Notes under the pieces: model-generated
Seen by the model: only the letters and a program-made list of their open reading frames with translations
What the model was told of the DNA's origin: nothing
Database searches by the model: none
Part shown: positions 51,321 through 61,867 of the stretch, one piece after another
Position numbering within the stretch: the stretch's first letter is position 1
How the letters are laid out: each line of letters opens with the position of its first letter
Program-made: the position numbers and the translations under genes
Assembly (NCBI GenBank): GCA_922989275.2
Contig: OV277866.1
Span: 36,845,246 to 36,909,245 of the forward strand
Origin: Gari tellinella
Taxonomy: Eukaryota > Mollusca > Bivalvia > Cardiida > Psammobiidae
Length of the DNA stretch: 64,000 bases
Direction: 5' to 3'

Positions 51321-52029
51321 TTAGAAGGCATATATATGAAGCAATTGGTTCATTATATGTACTACATAAAGAAATTCAAAATCAAGGAGGAAATTAAAAT
51401 CAAAACAAAACAAAACAACAAGCAAGTCTTCACAGGGCTTTATATAAAATATAGACATATAATACTATATTCACAAACAAGTATTGAACTTGCAACAAAA
51501 CCATGCAAATTAAGAAGTCATATCCGTAAGCGGCATTGCAAGAAACAGTACCCTTTGATATTGCATTGCTCACAGTGTAGACAGATAGCCAGGGACATAT
51601 AGGATCTGTCATGAGTCAAAGTTTAAGACAAGCTGATCTCAAACAAGTCCAGAATTGAAATGTTATTAAGAGAGCCTTCGCAAGCTTAATAACTTTTCCA
51701 TTCTAGACAGTTTGAGATCAACTTGTCTTAAACATCGACGAGTGACAGATTCTTTTTCTCACATAACCAACGATTTTAAGCTATTTTTCAAAGCAATAGG
51801 CATTTTTTTTAATCCCGGTGATTTCAAAACTTCTTTATAAATAGTGATGTTATAGTGACGTCATCAAATTGATCTCACACATGTTGGAGACGAGGATATT
51901 CATGATCGTTGTTCGCTATAGAAAACAGGGATAGTTATGTGAGAAAATAGCTTCTGAACTCCATTTACATGAGAAAATAATTAAGTTCCCCTTTTAAACT
52001 AAACTACTGAAACTAATGGAAAAAAAACC
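51321..52029. other. Gene-free stretch with a GTTTAAGACAAG inverted pair
   Basis: GATCTGTCATGAGTCAAAG..TTTAAGACAAGCTGATCTC (51603-51641) is partly repeated in inverse at 51712-51752 (GAGATCAACTTGTCTTAAAC, GAGTGACAGATTC), an element of about 150 bp around AGAGAGCCTTCG. No gene seen. Confidence 0.45.
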
Positions 52030-52165
52030 TATTTATTTTGGATAATGTGAACAATTCATTGAATCAGAATAGCAAACAGTTTTGAGTCAGATCACAAGCA
52101 AAGCTACTGAGCCTCTGATATGGCTCACTACTGTTTGTCAAGGATTTGTGTCAGCACAGACTTTC
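52030..52165 (-). mobile_element. TA-1 MITE remnant
   Basis: GAATCAGAATAGCAAACAG, GTCAGATCACAAGC / CTCTGATATGGCTCACTAC arms. Confidence 0.5.
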
Positions 52166-52191
52166 TGGGGAAGTATGGTGTATTCTATAGC

Positions 52192-52412
52192 ATGCTGAAG
52201 GGCTGCCATAATTATGTTGATTTTGAGAAATCGTAAGATTTTCAAATTTTTTATTTTTCAAGGGCTATGACTAAAAGCAGGTTGAAAGTAAATCAGAATG
52301 TGCCTTATGGCACATTCTGCTTTATTTTCAGCCTGCTTTAAGCTTTTCCATCTGCAAGGATACAAATCCGAGGATTTTGGAAAAGTTCGGAGAAATGGCA
52401 GCTCTGATGCTG
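52192..52412. mobile_element. SIX-shell MITE carrying core B
   Basis: AAGGGCTGCCAT (52198) and ATGGCAGCTCTG (to 52406), each one to two changes from the family end, flanked by ATGCTG at 52192-52197 and 52407-52412. Inside: AATCGTAAGATTTTC, core B (52273-52345, GTGCC/GGCAC apex), then AAATCCGAGGATTTTGG. Confidence 0.85.
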
Positions 52413-53583
52413 CTATGGTAGGGTACAAAAATTATACGTTGATTCTGACCATTGATAGTGTAAGTCCTATAACCAGACCCTTGACAAAGTTTAAGATTTT
52501 TTTCTTTACTGTTTGGCAAATATAGTAATACAGTATAGTATACATAAAACTCATTTTCTACAATGAATCCAGTACAAGCAAGAAGTTATAGGGTTTTACA
52601 ACTTCTGTGAACCCGTACAAGTTGAAATAAAAAATGTGGAGATGTTATGAGATACCAGTTTGAAAATGGAATATTCCTAAACACATTTTTCCTCTCTACA
52701 AATGCTTTTAATGTTATGACCATTCACTTACCAAGATACATGTTTTAGTGTTTGGTGTTTTTACACTTTAAACACATTATCTGAATACTGTTTTCAATGT
52801 ACCTATAATGGACTTTGCTCCTTTCCCTTTTTACAGCTGCAGTCCAACCTGATTGTCAAACAGTTTTGATTTGTGTGAGACTCCTAAGAGCAGCAAACAA
52901 CTCTTTATGGAAAATATCTAGGTAAAAAGCAAGAATGATTCTAAACAGAATGGAGCTTTCTGCTTGACTTTCATCTGGCTTTAAACTGTCAAATTGCTTA
53001 AACATTTTACACAAGCTCTTCAGACAGTGAGACTGGTCATAAAAGCAGGGAGTTTATTGTATGTATTTGGTTATTATGTAACACAAGCTGTTTATCACTA
53101 TATTCTATTTGTAAAAACATGATTGCTGTAACTTTTTATTGGCAATAATTAGGGTGAGAAAAAAATGCTAATCAATTCCAATCATGTTTTTATGCCAAAA
53201 CATGTGCTCATTGCAAACAGTTTGGAGCCAGATCAGACAACTGTATAGGCTAAAAAATGTCTGTAACTCAGATTTCATGAAATATTTAACATTTTTAAAA
53301 AACCAGATATTTTCTTCATTTCATGTATTGCATACATATTCATTTGGATAGGAAAGGATGTGCATTTTGATTGTCTTTGCATGGTTGCATCCTATTAGCA
53401 GCTAGGAGTTTTAGGAGGGTAAAAACATTTACATGTACATACATGTATTTTTAATCAAACAGCCGAGTAAAGAATACCTATTCAACTACAATTTTATCGT
53501 ATATAATACATTACTAGGTAAAGAACAATGCAAAAATGTGTGTTTACAAATAGTGTGCAATTTTTAAAGTAGTGGAACTAAGC
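52413..53583. other. Gene-free stretch with core traces
   Basis: A broken core E arm (GGAGCTTTCTGCTTGAC, 52963-52979) and a lone core A arm (GCAAACAGTTTGGAGCC, 53214-53230). No gene seen. Confidence 0.4.
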
Positions 53584-53841
53584 AGTTTACAGGGCTGCCA
53601 TAAGTTGACATGAAAAATCCTAAGATTTCCAAATTTGCATTTTTCAAGTGCGATTTTACGAATCGTACCTTTACTCCATAGCATTTTTCTTGTTTTGTTG
53701 ACATGCAACTACTTAAATCAGGCTGTAAGTAAAGCAGAATGTGCCATTCTGCTTTACTTTCAGCCTGCTTTAAGCTACCATGTACTGGGGAAAAATCCGG
53801 AGATTTAGGAAAAATCCGGAGAAATGGCAGCCCTGAGTTTA
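53584..53841. mobile_element. SIX-shell MITE carrying core B
   Basis: CAGGGCTGCCAT (53590) and ATGGCAGCCCTG (to 53835), perfect inverse ends, flanked by AGTTTA at 53584-53589 and 53836-53841. Core B (53713-53775) has a shortened apex (GTGCCATTC). AAAATCCGGAGATTTAGG precedes the right end. It also carries CTTTACTCCATAGC from a TTAA core B shell, suggesting capture of shell with core. Confidence 0.88.
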
Positions 53842-54484
53842 TCATTAAAAGAGCTGGATTGTTCTATTGCTAACACTGGAATAGTTGTGCCTCTGTCCAA
53901 GGTTTCCTTGTTATAGTGAAACCTGTGTTGCAATTATTACATGAAGAAACATTGAAAGTATTCACAGACAGGTGGCAATTTAATAGAGGACAAAAAGTAA
54001 TTCAGAATGATCCCAAAGGGTGTGTTTTGCATTTACATTTATAATGTATTTGCATTAAGCGGCTACCTGTCTTACAGACTGTTAATGTTCTTTCAGAACT
54101 TTGTCAAAAAACCATTGAATTCAGATAGCCAAAAACATAAAAGGGCTTTAAGATAAAATCAATCATTGGTTATTGCCATGACCCATCACCGAATAGCTGC
54201 TAACTCCAAGGTAGACATGGTTTAGTCTAATAAACTACCAGAATTCCTCTAATATAGACACTAAACTATTAACCCTTTCCTCAGTAGCCAAGAGCACATA
54301 AACCACCTATAGCTATCTGTGTCCAACCATTTGCAAGCTTGGGGTTACTATTACAACTACTACTACTATCGGATTTTTGATTAACGTGCAGGCTCAGGGG
54401 CAAAATCCACATCAGTGGGCCCCCTTCCAGGCAGCTGGCTTGCTGCACGCATGGCAGTTCTTACACCTGATCTCCAGGTTAAAC
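53842..54484. other. Gene-free stretch
   Basis: No gene or clear repeat. Confidence 0.3.
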
Positions 54485-54580
54485 CATGATTACCTTTGCA
54501 AACAGTTTGGATCCAGATGAGACTGTACACCACAAGGCATCTCATCAGATTCCCAACTGTTTGCCACTCTGACCCTTTTC
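54485..54580. repeat. Core A hairpin, diverged tip
   Basis: GCAAACAGTTTGGATCCAG and GATTCCCAACTGTTTGCC arms; GATGAGACTG / GGCATCTCATC inner stem. Both arms changed GATCAG to GATGAG. Confidence 0.7.
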
Positions 54581-54654
54581 TAAAGAGAATTTTAGGACAA
54601 ATTTAATTTCAAAGCAGATAACGATTGTTACAGACAACAATATTACTAATCGTT

Positions 54655-54750
54655 GAAAGAGAAAAGACAGATGACAGTTTAAAAGATGATGGAAAAGCAG
54701 AAAGCTCCTATAGGAGCTTTGTTATTTACTTTTATCTTGCTTTTATCCAT
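54655..54750. repeat. Core E hairpin
   Basis: GATGACAGTTTAAAAGATG and ATCTTGCTTTTATCC arms, GCAGAAAGCTCCTATAGGAGC apex with a right-arm gap. Confidence 0.7.
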
Positions 54751-54963
54751 AACTCCAAAGATACACATAATCATTTTAACGCATTTTATTTACTCCTCTA
54801 CAGCAGAAATTACTTCCATTTTATAAATTCAAGAATATATACCATAAAAAAATCTATATTCTATCAGATGGTACCTTAAGGCACATTCTGCTTAACTTTC
54901 AATCTGCTTTAAGTGGTCACTTGTCATCAATACTAGAAACAGGCTATGAAGTTATGGGTTAAT
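54751..54963 (+). mobile_element. Core B MITE, decayed
   Basis: TTTTAACGCATTTTATTTACTCC, CTATCAGATGGTACC, one arm GGCACATTCTGC, and right end GAAGTTATGGGTTAA. Confidence 0.65.
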
Positions 54964-55200
54964 TACAGTGGAGAAAACGTTATTCTTTCCTGTTTAAACG
55001 CACGCAAACGCAAAACACTAAAATTTAGAAAATGTTAATTTTTAGATATTTCTGACAATTCTTTTTAATCTGAGTGGCAAACAGTTTGGAGCCTGATCAG
55101 ACGCCGGGTAACCTGGCGTCTGATCTGGCTCCAAACTGTTTGCAGTGGAAATAAACGTTTTAGCGTAAACGCGTTTATTGGGAAAGAATAACATATTCAT
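54964..55200 (+). mobile_element. TA-1 MITE with core A, right terminus lost
   Basis: TACAGTGGAGAAAACG left, core tip GGGTAACCTGG (55100-55120), and GCGTTTATTGGGAAAGAATAAC, ending before the inverted terminus. Confidence 0.8.
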
Positions 55201-55464
55201 ATAATAACGTATAAGAGTAAGGGTAGAGGCATTGTAAGGAACTTCTAAGGAGGAAAGGGTTAATATGAGACAGACTTGATACCAGACAGTAGTGGGACTG
55301 ATAATTATCACAACTTCTAAAACATACCTTATCAAATGCAAACTATGACATGAAATAGATATGTACTAATTAATAACAGGTTTATAGGGTGGATGAAATG
55401 TATTTGCATGAGTATTATAAAGCCCGAGATATTGAGAGTAAATTTAGCTCTTTCACCCTGAAAC

Positions 55465-55682
55465 AATTTCCCACATAGAAGCGCCTTTTAGCGCATTTGA
55501 TTTATTCCTACACTGAAGAAAATAATTCCAATTTATACAGTCATGAACATGCACTAAAGTAATATTTCTATATCCTAGCATATGGTAGCTTAAAGCAGGC
55601 TGAAAGTAAAGCAGAATGTGCCTTATTTTCAAACTGCTTTAAATGCTCAACTGTCTTCAAAACTAGAAGCAGGCTGGTTAAT
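55465..55682 (+). mobile_element. Core B MITE, hairpin half deleted
   Basis: CAATTTCCCACATAG left, TATATCCTAGCATATGG, left arm intact to GCAGAATGTGCC, then the right arm starts late (TTATTTTCAAACTGC). Confidence 0.65.
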
Positions 55683-55734
55683 GAACAATTCCCTTTTTCT
55701 GCAATAAATTGAAAAATGACAAACAGTGCACACT

Positions 55735-55845
55735 CTTATCAGAGGACTCCTCCTGCAGGAACCCTATAATCTGGGTTTATACTGTTTGCATAGGACAAGT
55801 GTACCCCTCACAAGTATACTGTAAATGATAATGTCTACTCATCTC
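55735..55845. repeat. Core D hairpin, worn
   Basis: GACAAACAGTGCACACTC / GGGTTTATACTGTTTGC arms around TCAGAGGACTCCTCC. Confidence 0.6.
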
Positions 55846-56515
55846 TATGTTAAGACTATTCATTAGAATTGCCTCTTTGAGATGATTCTAAAGAATAGTC
55901 AAAACATATCATCTGACGGAGACACAGAATAGAAAATTTGGAAATATCAAATTTACTCCCTTTTATCTGGAGCTCTAGAGCTATTTACAAACATTTTCAA
56001 GCATATACATATATCACTGAAAAAGTGCTCTCGACTTTTCCTGCTGGTTGCAAAATGAAACATATAATTACACAACAAAACATAATGGTTACATGGCAAA
56101 CAAACAAAAATTCCCAATACACAACATCAAATAAAATATTTTGTGCAAAAAATGTGTAGGTACCAGGATTCTGGATAAGAATACATCAACTACAACTTCT
56201 TAACATTGTTTTTCTCATATGCCTCTACCTAGTTTTATGTTAAGACTTATAATATACTCATTAGAATAACATCTTTGATATTAGGCTATATCCAATGAGA
56301 AGGAGCAACATAAGATTTAGTATATGGGGTCCTGAGATACATGTTATAATTGTACAATGGGTCACAAAACAGGCAAACCCAAACTAGTTCACCTTGCTTT
56401 AAGCAATTATCTGTCTTCAACACTGAAAATTATGTTCCCTTGTGAATCATTTTAGTTACCAAAACACGAACCAGTCTACTTGAAATTCTGGGAAGTTTAA
56501 CAAATACTGGTCTAG
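55846..56515. other. Gene-free stretch with GATTCTAA hairpin traces
   Basis: ACTATTCATTAGAATTGCCTC / GATGATTCTAAAGAATAGTC (55855-55898) is a small hairpin repeated at 57640 and 58590. No gene seen. Confidence 0.45.
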
Positions 56516-56518
56516 ATT

Positions 56519-56590
56519 AACAAACCGTGTAGACCTTGATCAGATGATGTCTACAGGAGCCCTCTGATCTGGGTCTACAATGTTTGCAAA
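56519..56590. repeat. Core D hairpin
   Basis: AACAAACCGTGTAGACCTTG / GGGTCTACAATGTTTGC with a right tip GGAGCCCTCTGATC. Confidence 0.65.
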
Positions 56591-56605
56591 TGTAATGATT
56601 ATTTT

Positions 56606-56809
56606 TTAACCCTTAGCCTGCCACTCACGACTATAGCTCCATATGCAAACAGCTTGGATCCGGCTGAGACGCCGAGTAACTCGGCGTCTCATCCGGATCC
56701 AAGCTGTTAGACACTCGGACAACATTTTCAGTAATTTTGAGCAACTTTGAAACTTGAAGCAGACGAGAAATATAGCAGATGACAATTTATTTGGCGGGCT
56801 AAGGGTTAA
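56606..56809 (+). mobile_element. TTAA MITE with core A, strongly compensated
   Basis: TTAACCCTTAGCCTGCC to GGCGGGCTAAGGGTTAA with TTAA duplicated. Core 56645-56708: AACAGCTTGGATCCGG / CCGGATCCAAGCTGTT, TGAGACGCCGAG / CTCGGCGTCTCA. At least four positions differ from other core A copies, and nearly all are matched on the other arm. Confidence 0.92.
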
Positions 56810-57085
56810 ACAGGTCCATGGTGATGAAAGAGTAAATAATGGGGTGTCCTTCTCAATATTGATTTACAATAAGGATGTTGGTTTGTTACAAGTGGGCACT
56901 TTTTGTTCTAACAGGTTACATTAAAAACCAATTTACCATGAAAAACAAAAGCAGCAAAAATCCATTAAAGTTGTTTTAGCAAATTAATGTTTGTTGGTCA
57001 TGTCATTGTACATTTAACAGTCAACCTGGTATAAAGCCATTACCAATAAATGTTGCAAAAGGTTTCGATCCAAATCAAGCTCAAC

Positions 57086-57340
57086 TTAACCCTTTGAGCC
57101 CTAGTCATGCATATACACATACTAAGCAAGCAGTGTATCTCTGAAGAGTACACTTGTCATATGCAATCAGTGAATAACCAGATTAGAGGGCTCCTAAAAA
57201 AGCCCTTAGGTCAGGGTCTGCACTGCTTGCCAAATTGCAATACATTGACAAGAACAATCCTTACATAGTCAAACATGAAATAGACTTAGTTGTAAACTGG
57301 GATTGTCCATTTCAAGTTTTTATTATAGGACTTGTCCAAC
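57086..57340 (-). mobile_element. TTAA MITE with core D
   Basis: TTAACCCTTTGAGCCCTAG left; hairpin GCAATCAGTGAATAACCAG / CAGGGTCTGCACTGCTTGC with AGGGCTCCTAAAAAAGCCCTT tip; right half to GATTGTCCATTTCAAG, end lost. Confidence 0.7.
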
Positions 57341-57632
57341 ATGATTCTGTATACTGATAAGGTTGCCAATTTTAGAGTTCAGATGATACATGTTCATAGT
57401 GGGTGGAGTTTCATATATGAATATTCAGTATGAGAAGTGTTAACATAAATGCATTTATTGGGTAAGAATAAAACATTCTCCCTGTAACACCAATAGGGAG
57501 AAACTGTTTACAACATCAAACTTCAAAAGTGTTAGAACACACTTTCAAATTTAAAGAAACATGTAATCTGACAGAGCTCCAGAAAAGGGGGACCATTTAA
57601 AAAAGTATCATCTTTATTTCTGCATTAAACCG
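57341..57632. other. Gene-free stretch
   Basis: CATTTATTGGGTAAGAATAAAAC (57452) is a TA-1 end trace. Nothing else. Confidence 0.35.
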
Positions 57633-57760
57633 TATGGTGTTACTACTCATTAGTTGTGTCTCTTCAAGACGATTCTAATGAGTAGTTTCACCATAGGATC
57701 TGGTACTGAAATGAGTGTTTGGTATGGTTTACTCCCTCTTATCTGGAGCCCTGATTTGAG
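57633..57760. repeat. GATTCTAATG hairpin element
   Basis: TATGGTGTTACTACTCATTAG and CTAATGAGTAGTTTCACCATA arms around TTGTGTCTCTTCAAGACGATT. CTCCCTCTTATCTGGAGCCC follows, as near 55958 and, inverted, 58513. Confidence 0.7.
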
Positions 57761-58161
57761 CAAATTTGATGGATGAATAAACATAAAAGAATTCTACACA
57801 TTACATTGCCATCTCTTTTGAACAGTACAAAATAGACAGAACTGGGGTCTTTAAAGATAGCTGACAGATTAATGCAGGACTTTGTCCATTATTAAGCCGC
57901 CATAATCTACAAGACCAACTGGTATACTAATTTTTAGTGGTTGCCAAAGAGAGGGAAGATGGTACATTAATTTTTTTCAAAAGCAACACTCATAAATTTC
58001 CCATAGACTAGAGCTTTATGATGTTGATCAGAAACATTTTGGAACAAAATCAGATCAGACATTTCAGTTAGGCAGATCTTAATAAATAATTAAATTTTCA
58101 AACACAAGTCATTTTTTTCTCTTATCTGCCTTGTATTCCTATTTCATTTTATTAATTCCTT

Positions 58162-58410
58162 TTACCCTTTACTCCATAGCCTGTTTCTAGTTTTGAAGAT
58201 AGATGACCACTTAAAAGCAGGTTGAAAGTAAAGCAGAATGTGCCTTAAGGCACATTCTGCTTTACTTTCAGCCTGCTTTAAGCTATCTGCTAGAATATAG
58301 AAAATATTTTGTATGGTAAATGTTCATTACTATATAAATTGGAACTATTTGTTTCAGTGAAGGAGTAAATTAAATGTGCTAAAAGGCGCTTCTATGGAGG
58401 AAAGGGTTAA
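58162..58410 (-). mobile_element. TTAA MITE with core B
   Basis: TTACCCTTTACTCC to GGAGGAAAGGGTTAA. Core B 58213-58280 with GTGCCTTAAGGCAC apex. Confidence 0.88.
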
Positions 58411-58499
58411 CCCCGCACAAAAAAGTAATGTTCCCTTTGTAATTTTAGTAACACGCGTTAAAAATTCCACTCATTCTACATGCTCCTTCCACTCTTTTG

Positions 58500-58660
58500 T
58501 TTATTAAAAGAGATTCAGATAAGAGGGAGTAAACTGAACAAATCAAACATTTCTCACTCATTTCAGCATCAAATACTATGGTGTAGCTACTCATGAGAAT
58601 CATCTCGAAGAGACGATTCTAATGAAGACCAACACCATAGTGTTTAATGCAAAAATAAAT
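58500..58660. repeat. GATTCTAATG hairpin element, inverted
   Basis: AGATAAGAGGGAGTAAAC, TACTATGGTGTAGCTACTCATGAG, CGAAGAGACGATTCTAATG and ACACCATAGTG. Confidence 0.65.
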
Positions 58661-59028
58661 ATTTAAATTTTAGTATTAGACTTTTTTATCCTGCTAACCA
58701 AAACAATAAATACAGAACTAAGAAAAGCAAAGTCTATTCAATTATACCTAAAACATCTGCATTTTTAACAGAAGTTACAAAATGTATGTTCAAATTAAAA
58801 TGGCAGAGACAAGTTTGTGAGAGTCATGAAAAAATGTAAATGCAACAGGCAAATAAAACATATATATACAATGAGAAAAAATTGGTAAAGTACTTAAAGT
58901 AATGCTGTGTGCTTTAACAGTTGAGGTGTCTGTTTCGAAATACTTTGATGCGTACATTAATAATAACGCTTATTTTTATGATCACTCAAAAAGAGGACTT
59001 ACTAATGGAGTCCAAGGTAACTGACTGC
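58661..59028. other. Gene-free stretch
   Basis: AT-rich, nothing recognised. Confidence 0.3.
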
Positions 59029-59281
59029 TTAACTCATTCACTCCTGAAACTTTTTAATGGTCAATTTTAATTTCAAAATAAGTCCAGTCCATTTTTGACT
59101 ATTTTGGGTTGATTTAAGCAATACATTTCAAAATGACAAACAGTGTAGACCTTGATCAGAGGGCTCCTTAAGGAGCCCTCTGGTCAGGGTCTACACTGTT
59201 TGCATGGGACAAGTGTTATCCTCACAGGTATACTGTTTTTTAAATGGCGAGTAAACTTGTCGCTAGGATTGAATGTGATAA
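59029..59281 (+). mobile_element. TTAA MITE with core D, well preserved
   Basis: TTAACTCATTCACTCC to GATTGAATGTGATAA. Core D 59137-59203: AAACAGTGTAGACC / GGTCTACACTGTTTG and GGGCTCCTTAAGGAGCCC apex; one arm mismatch. Confidence 0.88.
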
Positions 59282-59587
59282 AACAGACACTTGTCACAGA
59301 CAAACAAGCCTTGGTTTGAGAGATCAAAGTAGCAATCCTATACTTTATAACATAGATAATGGGCAGAGCTCTTGATAAGGAGTGAATACACAGAACATTT
59401 CCAAATTAGTTCCTATATGTCTCCACTAAAGCCTCATTGTTTTAGCATAAACATGCTTATTGGGAAAGAATAATGGAGGAGTTCTTCTGACCTCGCATGT
59501 ATCAGGAGCTCTGTTAGGTACTAGAACATCTGTCTAGTCAATGGTATTTTATTTACAGTAAAACCTGTGGCAAACAGCCATTTACAT

Positions 59588-59791
59588 CATTCCCCCTAAG
59601 AATCCCATTTTTACACCTTTAATCTATTCCTAGACTGAAGAAATAATGTTTATTATTTTAGCAGAATGTAGCTTAAAGCAGGCTGAAAGCAAAGCAAAAT
59701 ACACCTTAAGGCATGTCCTGCTTGACAATCAACCTGCTTTAAATAGTCACATATTTTCAATACTAGAATCAGGCTTAGGGTAAATGGTTAA
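59588..59791 (+). mobile_element. Core B MITE
   Basis: CATTCCCCCTAAGAATCCC left, hairpin GCAGGCTGAAAGCAAAGC / GCTTGACAATCAACCTGC with ACACCTTAAGGCATGT apex, right GGGTAAATGGTTAA. Confidence 0.75.
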
Positions 59792-59822
59792 ATCATGATT
59801 CATTGACAGTTTTATATAGAGA

Positions 59823-59902
59823 TAACAACTTAATGCAGGACAATAGAAATGCAGAAAGCTCCTACAGGAGCTTTCTGCATTACTTTTGTCCTGCATTAAA
59901 CA
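59823..59902. repeat. Core E hairpin
   Basis: TTAATGCAGGACAATAG and TTTTGTCCTGCATTAA arms, GCAGAAAGCTCCTACAGGAGC apex. Confidence 0.85.
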
Positions 59903-60098
59903 ATATAATATTTACATACATCCCCATTACATATTATTGAGTGGACACTTAACACAGGTTTTACTGGTTTAAGACATTATAAGATTGTAAAGCATTCACA
60001 CAATATTGAGCTTATGGCATGGGCAGTGTAGTAAAAAGTCCAGTCTATACACTGAGTGATGATGTTACAACATCCATGCAAGTCAGTACTACTAGTAC

Positions 60099-60105
60099 CC
60101 TTACT
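60099..60105 (-). promoter_or_regulatory. Candidate splice donor overlapping the NMNAT stop codon
   Basis: GTAAGG at 60104-60099 on the minus strand. The TAA at 60103-60101 would be removed if it is used, leaving AA to be completed by the next exon. Confidence 0.5.
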
Positions 60106-60203
60106 TATCACGGGACACTCCGTACAGTCCGTGCTCTCGTATGTACTCTATTACAGAGTCCTGTAGTAGATACTTCACACTCTCGTTCCTCTTCAGTGCT
60201 CGC
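60101..60203 (-). CDS. NMNAT: NMNAT, C-terminal exon
   Basis: Minus-strand exon after a good acceptor (CAAATTTCATTTTACAG) starting at 60203. It completes the Arg codon split with the upstream exon and reads RALKRNESVKYLLQDSVIEY then IREHGLYGVSRDK, the conserved end of nicotinamide/nicotinate mononucleotide adenylyltransferases. These make NAD from NMN and ATP in nucleus, Golgi or mitochondria depending on paralogue. The sequence is closest in my memory to the NMNAT1/3 type. The reading frame ends in TAA at 60103-60101. Overlapping it, GATAA|GTAAGG gives a usable donor with the exon ending at 60105, so this may be either the last exon or an internal one. The sequence is not repeat-derived, unlike its surroundings. 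Confidence is high for the family, moderate for the end. Confidence 0.85.
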
Positions 60204-60239
60204 CTGTAAAATGAAATTTGAGAAGTGTTAAAAGAAAAC

Positions 60240-60310
60240 CGAAACATTGCATCGCAAACAGCATAGATCAAACTAGTTTTCATGTCCAGGTCTACAATGT
60301 TTGACACCCA
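60240..60310. repeat. Core D hairpin, worn, in NMNAT intron
   Basis: GCAAACAGCATAGATC / CAGGTCTACAATGTTTG arms; the tip is gone. Confidence 0.5.
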
Positions 60311-60334
60311 CAGGTCCCACCAGCATCCCCAGTA

Positions 60335-60587
60335 TTAAACCCAATACTCCATATAAACATCTATTAATGTGTATATTAAATTCCTCTATTGAAGAAAATC
60401 GTTCCTTTTCATACAGTAAAGAATGTGCAATATAAGTAATATTTCCTATATCTTAGCAGATGATAGCTTAAAGAAGGCTGAAAGTAAAGCAGAATGTGCC
60501 TAAGGCACATTCTGCTTTACTTTCAGCCTGCTTTAAGTAATCAAACGTCTTCAAAACAAGAAACAGGCTATGGGGTAATCAGTTTAA
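60335..60587 (+). mobile_element. TTAA MITE with core B, in NMNAT intron
   Basis: TTAAACCCAATACTCC to GGGGTAATCAGTTTAA. Core B 60467-60537, perfect inner stem with GTGCCTAAGGCAC apex. Confidence 0.85.
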
Positions 60588-60884
60588 ACAAAGTCTGCAA
60601 CACTGAAAGAACTTTCAGCTGAACTGAATTATAATGACATTGTAGATTTACAGTTTTAAGTTACCACAATGGAATTCTCTAAAGACCTGTCACTGCTTAA
60701 TGCACCTGACAAAACTAATACAGAAACCTCCAACATTAAGCTGTCACTAGTCTCCAAAGATGCACATGGAACTTCTATCAAATGATTGCTTTTCAATCTC
60801 CTGTACAGAAACCTCTCTATCAACTTTTCAACATAAATGCCACAAACAATTATTCAATTATGATTTTTGAATGTTGGAACCAGC
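60588..60884. other. Intron, nothing recognised
   Basis: Part of the NMNAT intron between the two exons. Short core E-type arm traces only. Confidence 0.4.
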
Positions 60885-61140
60885 TTAACCCTTTACCTGA
60901 TAGCCTATTTTCTAGTATTGAAGATAGGTGATTAATTACTTAAAGCAGGTTGAAAGTAAAGCAGAATGTGCCTTAGGCGCATTCTGCTTTACTTTCAAAC
61001 TGCTTTAAGCTTTCATGTGCTAGAATATAGAAATTATTGCCTATACTATATATTCATGACTGATTATATTGGAACTACTTTCTTCAGCGGAGGAATAAAT
61101 CATATGCGCTAAAAGGCCCTTCTATTGGGGAAAGGGTTGA
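60885..61140 (-). mobile_element. TTAA MITE with core B, in NMNAT intron
   Basis: TTAACCCTTTACCTG to GGGGAAAGGGTTGA (right TTAA mutated). Core B 60939-61008, apex GTGCCTTAGGCGC. Confidence 0.88.
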
Positions 61141-61194
61141 AGAAGATTTCTGCTTTACATTAATCTTATCTTTAATACAAATTGATGATAAATA

Positions 61195-61275
61195 CAGGAT
61201 AAAATCAATACAGAAAGCTCCTGCAGGAGCTTTCTTGTAGGAGCTTTCTGTATTATTTTCATCCTGCAATTAGCA
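61195..61275. repeat. Core E hairpin with slipped apex duplication
   Basis: CAGAAAGCTCCTGCAGGAGC is followed by TTTCTTGTAGGAGCTTTCTG: the right half of the tip (AGGAGCTTTCT) is present twice. Confidence 0.8.
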
Positions 61276-61319
61276 GTCATTTGACTTTGATTACCTCTAC
61301 ACTTTCTCAGTGAAAGGTT

Positions 61320-61559
61320 GCTTTTATCCCATAGCCTGTTTCTAGTTTTGAATAAACATGACCACAGCTTAAAGCAGGTTGCAAGTAAAGCAGAATATGC
61401 CGTAAAGCACATAGTGCTTTACTTTCAGCCTGCTTTTACTATCATCTTCTAGGATATAGCAAATACGTATGACACATATTCATAAATGTATAAAAAATTG
61501 CTACAGTGAAGAAATAAATCAAAGGCTTAAAAAATCGTATTTATAGGGTAATGGTTTAA
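61320..61559 (-). mobile_element. Core B MITE, worn
   Basis: TTATCCCATAGCCTG left, core B 61376-61438 with ATATGCCGTAAAGCACATAG apex, GTATTTATAGGGTAATGG right end. Confidence 0.7.
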
Positions 61560-61867
61560 TACTAGCTTGACTGTCCAGTCAAATACTGAATATACATGCA
61601 TACCATATATCAAAAGACCCAATATACTTCATTGCTGTGCACTCAACACTGATGGCTAGGCCGGTAGTGAACCTTATCTAAATCAATGCACAATTCAATT
61701 ATTAAGTCATAGAATATTCAGTCTCAAGGGACTTTAGATAGTTCTGTCCCGAAATAAGATAGACTAGAGATAACTGTGAGATAGTGATGTTTTGAAGTGC
61801 TGTTTTCTCTACCATTCTATTTCTGGTACAGTGAGTTTGAAACTGTCTATAAGTGAAGCATATTTGA

